Under the pieces are notes generated by a model that saw nothing but the letters and a program-made list of their open reading frames with translations, searched no databases and was not told the DNA's origin. A DNA stretch of 55,620 bases from contig NZ_FUYA01000012.1 of the NCBI RefSeq assembly GCF_900167065.1, forward strand, positions 1 to 55,620, read 5' to 3'. The DNA comes from Desulfobaculum bizertense DSM 18034 (GTDB lineage Bacteria; Desulfobacterota; Desulfovibrionia; Desulfovibrionales; Desulfovibrionaceae). A program made the position numbers and the translations under genes. Positions 50,765-55,620 of the stretch are shown here, piece after piece (positions within the stretch are counted from its first letter, which is position 1; each line of letters begins with the position of its first letter).

Positions 50765-51134
50765 GCGAAGAACAACGCATAAGACACCCACAGCAGAAGA
50801 AATAGAACGCTTCGCAGCTGGAGCAGACACACTCCCCAACACAGCGACCAAAGCCACAACTCCACGCACGGCGAAGGCGAGACAGCCTGTGGCAGATAAA
50901 AAACCAAAGCTCACCCCGACAGACAAGGAGCAAACCGCGCAACAGAGAGGTGCGCATCTCCCCACCCTCCAGCCTCATGCCAAACGCGACTTCAAGGCTA
51001 TCCGCGTCCCGTTCAACGAATTCGAATTCACACAGCTGGAGCAGATCGCCACAAAAACCGGCCGCTCAAAACTCAATTGCATCCGATGGGCACTCTCAAA
51101 GCTCGCAGAACAGCTCAAGGAAGACGACGCATAA
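50754..51134 (+). CDS. Ribbon-helix-helix partition partner (ParG/ParB-like)
   Basis: A 126-residue basic protein. The N-terminal 75 residues are charged and likely flexible (PTAEEIERFAAGAD, then KATTPRTAKARQPVADKKP), and the C-terminal 45 (FKAIRVPFNEFEFTQLEQIATKTGRSKLNCIRWALSKLAEQL) form a probable strand-helix-helix DNA-binding domain. ParG-type proteins have this layout: a disordered arm that touches ParF and an RHH dimer that binds short repeats. ATG 50754 has CTGGAGG four bases upstream and overlaps the parA end. The flanking 11-bp arrays are its expected targets. Confidence 0.8.
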   Translation: MVIKRRTTHKTPTAEEIERFAAGADTLPNTATKATTPRTAKARQPVADKKPKLTPTDKEQTAQQRGAHLPTLQPHAKRDFKAIRVPFNEFEFTQLEQIATKTGRSKLNCIRWALSKLAEQLKEDDA

Positions 51135-51225
51135 ATGGTACCAATATGGTACTATTTTGGTACCCCAATAACACTAAATAAAGTACTATATTAGTACCGT
51201 TTTGGTACCAAAACGGTACATATTT
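51133..51225. repeat. Second 11-bp GGTAC array, downstream of the partition operon
   Basis: Cores at 51137, 51148, 51159 (steps of 11), then 51182 (AGTAC), 51193 (AGTAC), 51204 and 51215 (steps of 11); the two halves are 23 apart. TTTTGGTACCAAAACGGTAC at 51200-51219 is the same sequence as at 50034-50053 in the first array. The stretch between this array and the glycosyltransferase gene has no gene. Confidence 0.92.
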
Positions 51226-51310
51226 CCGATTCGACGAAAAGCCTAAGGACTTCGACCTCGAATCCTTCTAAAGGATATACTTGCTCCCGCACTTTTCCCA
51301 TTGCCCACAA

Positions 51311-51338
51311 AAAAAGACCGCACAACGGCGGCCTTTTT
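51311..51338. terminator. Bidirectional terminator
   Basis: AAAAAG-a-CCGC ... GCGG-c-CTTTTT with one mismatch, between the partition cassette (plus) and the glycosyltransferase gene (minus). Confidence 0.7.
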
Positions 51339-51367
51339 CGTCAGTCAGTATATTCACGAGTCATGCA

Positions 51368-52456
51368 TCACAACGAAAGACAACTCGCGATCTTCTCGCG
51401 CATCTGGGTCAGAAAACGCTCCCGTGAAAAGCCCTCGGCGTGTGCACGGCAACGCTCTGAAGAAAAGTCCTGAATCCGACTCTCAAATGAAAGAACAACC
51501 TCTTTCAGCGCCCCCACGCTTTGCTCGTGGAAGAACAGCCCTGTTTCACCATCCTTCACGGTCTCAAGTGCCCCACCCTTGCCATAAGCAAGAACAGGTG
51601 CACCTGCCGCCATTGCCTCCACGGGAACAATTCCAAAATCTTCAAGCCCAGGGAACACAAGTGCCTTACAGCGCTCAAGGTGATCCACAACCGCCTCCTG
51701 TGGCTGCCGCCCAAGAAAGCGAACAGAAGGACCAGCCATCGCGCGCAAGGCTTTCTCTTCTTTTCCACCACCAATCACCACCAGCGGCCGACCGAGTTCA
51801 CTCAGAGCCTGCACGGCCAGATCCGGGCGCTTATACTCTGTTAGCTCACCAAGCATGAGATAAAAATCATCCCGGGGACGCGTTGCCGAAAACTGCTCCA
51901 CATCGACAGGAGGATGAACAACATCAGCCTCCCGGCGGTAGTGCTTCTGAATGCGCTTTGCCACAAAAGCAGAATTCGCAACAAAGTGATCCACCCGGTC
52001 CGCACTCAGACGATCCCAAAGCCGCATGTAGTGCAGCATCGGTGCAGCCAGCAGCCGCTTCCATTTCGAAATGCTCGCCATGTATTCAGGATACATGTCC
52101 CAGACATAACGCATGGGAGAATGGCAATAGCACACATGCGTCGTTTCAGGACCAGTAATAACGCCCTTGGCCGGGCCTGATTCACTGGAAATCACCAAAT
52201 CATAGCCCCGCAAATCAAACTGCTCCAGTGCAAGCGGCATAAAAGGCAAATAATACTGGTAGTACTTTCTCGCCCCTGGAAACTTTTGGATAAAAGATGT
52301 CTGAATTCTATGCCGCAGCAAGTCAGGCTGCATTTCCTCTGGAGCAAAGACATGCGTAAAGATGTCCGCCTCCGGAAAAAGCTCAGCCAAGGCTTCGAGC
52401 ACACGCTCTCCACCCCGACGGTGCACCAGCCAGTAATGAACAAGGGCAACTTTCAT
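51368..52456 (-). CDS. Glycosyltransferase family 4
   Basis: A 362-residue retaining GT-B glycosyltransferase. The acceptor half begins MKVALVHYWLVHRRGGERVLEAL. The donor half has LGELTEYKRPDLAVQALSEL and the family-4 E-x7-E motif in GLEDFGIVPVEAMAAGAPVLA near residue 275, with GGALETVKDGETGLFF after it. A role in lipopolysaccharide or another surface glycan is likely, but it is 22 kb from the main polysaccharide locus and on its own. AGAGGA is three bases before ATG 52456. Its gene is followed, on the plus side, by the terminator next to the partition cassette. Confidence 0.9.
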   Translation of the reverse strand: MKVALVHYWLVHRRGGERVLEALAELFPEADIFTHVFAPEEMQPDLLRHRIQTSFIQKFPGARKYYQYYLPFMPLALEQFDLRGYDLVISSESGPAKGVITGPETTHVCYCHSPMRYVWDMYPEYMASISKWKRLLAAPMLHYMRLWDRLSADRVDHFVANSAFVAKRIQKHYRREADVVHPPVDVEQFSATRPRDDFYLMLGELTEYKRPDLAVQALSELGRPLVVIGGGKEEKALRAMAGPSVRFLGRQPQEAVVDHLERCKALVFPGLEDFGIVPVEAMAAGAPVLAYGKGGALETVKDGETGLFFHEQSVGALKEVVLSFESRIQDFSSERCRAHAEGFSRERFLTQMREKIASCLSL

Positions 52457-52482
52457 AGATCCTCTTTCGTCCTGTCCGTGAT

Positions 52483-53664
52483 TTATTTTTGGGCCAATGC
52501 GCGCAGTATATCCAGAGCTGCCTGAGAAAGATAGGCGGCACCAATGGGAAGAGCGTCCTCGTCAACGACCATCTTGGCGTTATGCATAGGAATTGCCTCA
52601 GTTCCAGGCTTATGCGTCCCAAGAAAAGCAAATGCAGAGGGTACCCGCTGGGCAATAAAAGCAAAGTCCTCACCGCCCATCGAGGGCATGTCAGCGATAA
52701 CCGCATCCGCTCCTGCAACCTTGCGAGCTGCTTCCTGCGCAAGCGCGGTCATTCTCTCATCGTTATAGGTCACAGGAATGTCCAGCGTCACTGTGAAATC
52801 AATCTTTGCTCCGTGCGCAGCCGCAACGCCAGCACATCGCTGTTCAATCAGCTCATGGATACGCTTGTGCACGCCTTCATCAAGCGCACGGATGTTCCCC
52901 GTGATCCTGACCGTATCGGCCACAATATTCGGAGCATCTCCCCCTTCAATGGTTCCGATACTGATGACGGCCGTCTGCTGGGGAGAAATATTTCTAGCGA
53001 CCACAGTATTCAGCGTCTGCACCAGTTCACTGGCAACAAGAATGGCATCAATGCCCTTTTCTGGCATTGCCCCGCCATGCGCAGCCTTGCCGTGCACAAC
53101 AATTTCAAAAAGATCTGTGGCTGCAAACGCGGCTTTTGGAGTCAGAACAATCTTGCCTGTTGGAACGACCGAAAGCTGGTGCAAACCAAGAGCGGCGTCA
53201 ACGCCCTGCAGCAGTCCCTCAGCACAGGCGCGTCTTGCCCCAGAAAAGCCATCAGGATCATCGTAGTTTCCCTCTTCCGAAGGCTGGAAAAAGAAACGGA
53301 ATGTTCCAGAAAACTCCTCATCTCTCAAAAGCTTTACCACGCCAAGCAGCACCGCGGTGTGCACATCATGCCCGCAAGCGTGCATACAGCCCGGAACCTG
53401 CGACGCAAAGGGCAAATCCGTTTCTTCCTGAACAGGAAGTGCGTCCATATCAGCGCGGACCAATACAGTCGGTCCCTCACCTTTTTTCAAGTCGGCCACA
53501 AGACCAGTACGAGCGATGCCAGTACAGCTCAGACCAAGCTTTTCCAGTTCCTCCCGGACGCGAGCCGAAGTTTTGAATTCCCGGTACCCCATTTCCGGAA
53601 ACTGATGGAAATGTCGGCGTAAGCTCGTCATTTCGTCTTTGATGGCTAATGCCTTGTTTTTCAT
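52483..53664 (-). CDS. M20-family amidohydrolase (hippurate/N-acyl-amino-acid hydrolase-like)
   Basis: A 393-residue cytoplasmic dizinc hydrolase that removes acyl groups from N-acylated amino acids or similar amides. Motifs are RADMDALP (70-77), HACGHDVH (95-102), QPSEEG (127-132, with catalytic E130), GLHQL near 155, a dimerisation domain with HGKAAHGG, and MPSMGGEDFAF near 330. I chose ATG 53664 with GTGAGGA upstream; the longer GTG frame overlaps that site. It lies 26 bases upstream of the glycosyltransferase gene on the same strand, so they may share a transcript, though the functions do not obviously connect. Confidence 0.9.
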   Translation of the reverse strand: MKNKALAIKDEMTSLRRHFHQFPEMGYREFKTSARVREELEKLGLSCTGIARTGLVADLKKGEGPTVLVRADMDALPVQEETDLPFASQVPGCMHACGHDVHTAVLLGVVKLLRDEEFSGTFRFFFQPSEEGNYDDPDGFSGARRACAEGLLQGVDAALGLHQLSVVPTGKIVLTPKAAFAATDLFEIVVHGKAAHGGAMPEKGIDAILVASELVQTLNTVVARNISPQQTAVISIGTIEGGDAPNIVADTVRITGNIRALDEGVHKRIHELIEQRCAGVAAAHGAKIDFTVTLDIPVTYNDERMTALAQEAARKVAGADAVIADMPSMGGEDFAFIAQRVPSAFAFLGTHKPGTEAIPMHNAKMVVDEDALPIGAAYLSQAALDILRALAQK

Positions 53665-53783
53665 ATTTTTCCTCACTTATACGAAGTTTTTATGAGAGCT
53701 ACGCCTCTCCCTGCCTTGAATCAAGTATGCCCACTTTTTTCTCGGGCGTTTTTTTCATACGCAAAGGAGGCTAAAAGCGCCTG

Positions 53784-53813
53784 TTGGAAAATATCCTTTC
53801 AAAACCATATGAT
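53784..53813 (+). promoter_or_regulatory. Possible promoter of the Ntn-hydrolase gene
   Basis: TTGGAA and TATGAT are separated by 18 bases, leaving a leader of about 110 bases. GTTGGA and TCCAAC half-sites (53783 and 53823 regions) flank the -10. Weak evidence. Confidence 0.35.
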
Positions 53814-53928
53814 TACAGAAAAATCCAACATACCATCTGGCAAAAATAAAGCTCTACAAGCAAGAATGTGGATTCTGTACCCCAAAGGCAAACTCATGGT
53901 ACTTTGCTCCCCAAAAAGGAGAACGACT

Positions 53929-55029
53929 ATGTTCAAATTTTTCATCATGTGCGCACTCTGTGCACTGGGGATCATACTGCCAGTTCAGGCGCATGCCTGC
54001 ACAGGAATTAGCCTCCAGGCTGACGATGGTGGGATCTGCTATGGCCGAACCATGGAGTGGGGAAGTTTTGACCTCGAATCCAACGTCACGCTTATACCAA
54101 AGGGCACGGAGTTACATGCCCTGAGCCCCGAACAAAACGCCAAGGGAATGTCTTTTCGGGCGAAGTACAACGTCATGGGCATTAATGCCATTGGAAAACT
54201 TTTTCTCGTGGATGGGATAAACGAAAAAGGCTTGGCAGGAGGCTTGTTTTATCATCCTGATTTTATCGAATATGCCGAGTATTCGGCAAAGAATGCCAGT
54301 AGCACCCTTTCCAGTCAGGACGTGATGAATTTTGTTTTAGCAACCTGTCAGAGTGTGGCCGAGCTTAAAGAAATCATGGCCCCCATGAAGGTCATTGCGG
54401 TGACCGAGCCAAGGATACAGGGACCAGTTCCTGCGCACTGGATGTTTTGCGACAGCACAGGAGCGCGGGTCGTCGTTGAAATAAAAAACGGCATATGCAA
54501 ATTTTTTGATGCTCCGCTGGGAGTTATCACCAATGCACCGACATATGACTGGCACATTATCAACCTGCGGAACTACATCAATCTTTCCCCGGTTTCAGTT
54601 CCCACCAAAAAATTGACAGAACTCGACTTTTCCCCTCTTGGGGGAGGAAGTGGCATGCATGGCCTTCCCGGTGACTTCACCCCACCCTCTCGCTTTATTC
54701 GCGCTGTTGCCTGGACTCAAAGCGCAAGAGCTTTGCACTCGGTCACAGAAGCTGAGTACGAAACTTTTCGCATTTTGGATAATTTTAACGTGCCTCTTGG
54801 CAGTGCCGAAGGAACAGGTGCAAAGCCGGACATCAAAGGCATGCGCAGCTCAACGCTGTGGACAAGTTGTTACGATCTTGGACACCGCATTTTGCTTTAT
54901 CACACCCAGAACAATCGGCGTGTTCGCCGCCTCAAAATGGATGCCGTTGATTTTTCCAAGCTCTCCGAAATCACCTACATTCCACTCGACAGCACACCAG
55001 AACAGGATATTCTCGACATCACGCCATAG
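53929..55029 (+). CDS. Secreted linear-amide C-N hydrolase (penicillin V acylase/choloylglycine hydrolase family)
   Basis: A 366-residue exported Ntn hydrolase. The signal peptide (MFKFFIMCALCALGIILPVQ-AHA) is followed at once by C24 in ACTGISLQADDGGICYGRTMEW. Signal peptidase cleavage would expose the nucleophilic N-terminal cysteine, as in penicillin V acylases of Gram-negative bacteria, which cut acyl-homoserine lactones, bile salts or penicillin V. VITNAPTYDWHIINLRNYI carries the conserved Asn and Trp. I chose ATG 53929 with AAAGGAG upstream; the frame extends 79 codons further upstream without such a site. It is closed by a strong terminator. Confidence 0.9.
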   Translation: MFKFFIMCALCALGIILPVQAHACTGISLQADDGGICYGRTMEWGSFDLESNVTLIPKGTELHALSPEQNAKGMSFRAKYNVMGINAIGKLFLVDGINEKGLAGGLFYHPDFIEYAEYSAKNASSTLSSQDVMNFVLATCQSVAELKEIMAPMKVIAVTEPRIQGPVPAHWMFCDSTGARVVVEIKNGICKFFDAPLGVITNAPTYDWHIINLRNYINLSPVSVPTKKLTELDFSPLGGGSGMHGLPGDFTPPSRFIRAVAWTQSARALHSVTEAEYETFRILDNFNVPLGSAEGTGAKPDIKGMRSSTLWTSCYDLGHRILLYHTQNNRRVRRLKMDAVDFSKLSEITYIPLDSTPEQDILDITP

Positions 55030-55036
55030 CACAAGC

Positions 55037-55062
55037 AGGCCCCCTAAAGCGGGGGCCTTTTT
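55037..55062 (+). terminator. Terminator of the Ntn-hydrolase gene
   Basis: AGGCCCCC-taaagc-GGGGGCCT followed by T4. The next 240 bases hold no recognisable gene or signal before the hairpin repeat starts. Confidence 0.9.
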
Positions 55063-55303
55063 CATGCATTCACCAATTTTACCGGGGCTTTTTTTATGGC
55101 TTAGACTTTCTTGAGAGTTTTTCTTGTCTGCTCAGCACCCTCTATTTCGAACAGAATTGCCGTTTAAATCAATCCGAGAACAACTCTGTGAGGCATTCAT
55201 CACACAGGGAGCCCCGATGCGTTACAGGGCAATTTTACCGTTTTATGGCTTTAAAAAATTATGTGCGAGGAAGAGAGGGCTGGGTGGATGGGTGGGTGGA
55301 TGG

Positions 55304-55620
55304 GGAAGATTGGGGGCGCTGCCCCCAAGCCCCCGCGCAAGGGAATGATTCCCTTACGTATCCTCATCGAGTTTGAATTCCCTCCACGCTTCGCGTGAAT
55401 GAAATTCAAACTTGGGTGAGAAAACGAAAAGAACCTCGTTCTCTTTCCCGTGAGTTGCCACCATTTTCTTTCTGAACGCTCGCGTTCAGAAAGAAAGGGT
55501 TGGAGCGCAAAGAAAAAGAATACACGCCCAGTTAACTAGGCCGAAAAAAAGGGTCCGGATGAGTGAAAGCCTCTGGCTTTCCCCTTCATCCGGACCCTTT
55601 TTTTCGGACGAAAGCGGGAT
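55304..55620 (+). repeat. Hairpin-rich dispersed repeat, copy 3 (cut by the window end)
   Basis: Same orientation as copy 2. Stems: GGGGGCgctGCCCCC; AAGGGAATGATTCCCTT; AGTTTGAATT 55370-55379 / AATTCAAACT 55403-55412 capped by CACGC-ttc-GCGTG; CTGAACGC-tc-GCGTTCAG; and a perfect 22-bp stem 55541-55562 / 55586-55607 enclosing GAAAGCC-tct-GGCTTTC. It breaks off at the conserved CGAAAGCGGGAT. Confidence 0.88.

Noticed and set aside
1-55620. tRNA, rRNA genes and insertion sequences
   Set aside because: No cloverleaf with a CCA end, no rRNA motif and no transposase frame was recognised; the only recombinase is the small serine enzyme at 40283-40852.

Overview
The window looks like chromosome from a strict anaerobe of the Desulfovibrio type (Desulfobacterota). 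This is inferred from several genes: a selenocysteine formate dehydrogenase beside a cytoplasmic [FeFe] hydrogenase, an octaheme cytochrome with a NapC-type partner, a sigma-54 promoter with an NtrC-type regulator, and a prenyl-FMN chaperone homologue. No rRNA or tRNA gene was seen, so the species is not fixed.

Layout. 1-3700: a plasmid-like parA and a DNA-binding protein gene (minus strand) whose own coding sequence carries a long array of 13-bp repeats, then a GNAT acetyltransferase; this block is bounded by inverted copies of a hairpin-rich repeat. 3796-6722: a two-gene RluA-type pseudouridine synthase unit and a dicarboxylate/amino-acid symporter. 6823-9308: a haoCA-like octaheme/NapC cytochrome pair and an LpdD-like protein. 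9418-29906: one unbroken minus-strand, AT-rich surface-polysaccharide locus of 17 genes. It combines CDP-3,6-dideoxyhexose synthesis (rfbFGH), a thiamine-diphosphate enzyme that may add a two-carbon branch, nonulosonic-acid genes (ptmE, neuD, neuB, legC, legG), two glycosyltransferases, a large membrane protein and a flippase. 30134-31999: a small membrane protein and a DUF3825 protein.

32048-39504: a response regulator and kinase follow an fdhF-hycB-hydA-hycB operon that resembles the hydrogen-dependent CO2 reductase / formate-hydrogen lyase arrangement. fdhF has an in-frame UGA with a SECIS hairpin and a well-formed sigma-54 promoter with palindromes upstream. 39771-45337: creA, a serine recombinase, another hairpin repeat, a YheO-like regulator, and a ridA-symporter-cyuA operon for cysteine breakdown. 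45591-49921: an RND efflux pump without an outer-membrane channel gene. 50129-51134: a second parA plus small ribbon-helix-helix partner, bracketed by two arrays of GGTAC units spaced almost exactly 11 bp apart. 51368-55029: a glycosyltransferase, an M20 amidohydrolase and a secreted Ntn hydrolase. The window ends inside a further hairpin repeat.

The most unusual items are the two partition loci with strongly phased repeats (13 bp inside a gene; 11 bp flanking an operon), and the dispersed multi-hairpin repeat whose stems change in sequence between copies yet remain perfectly paired.
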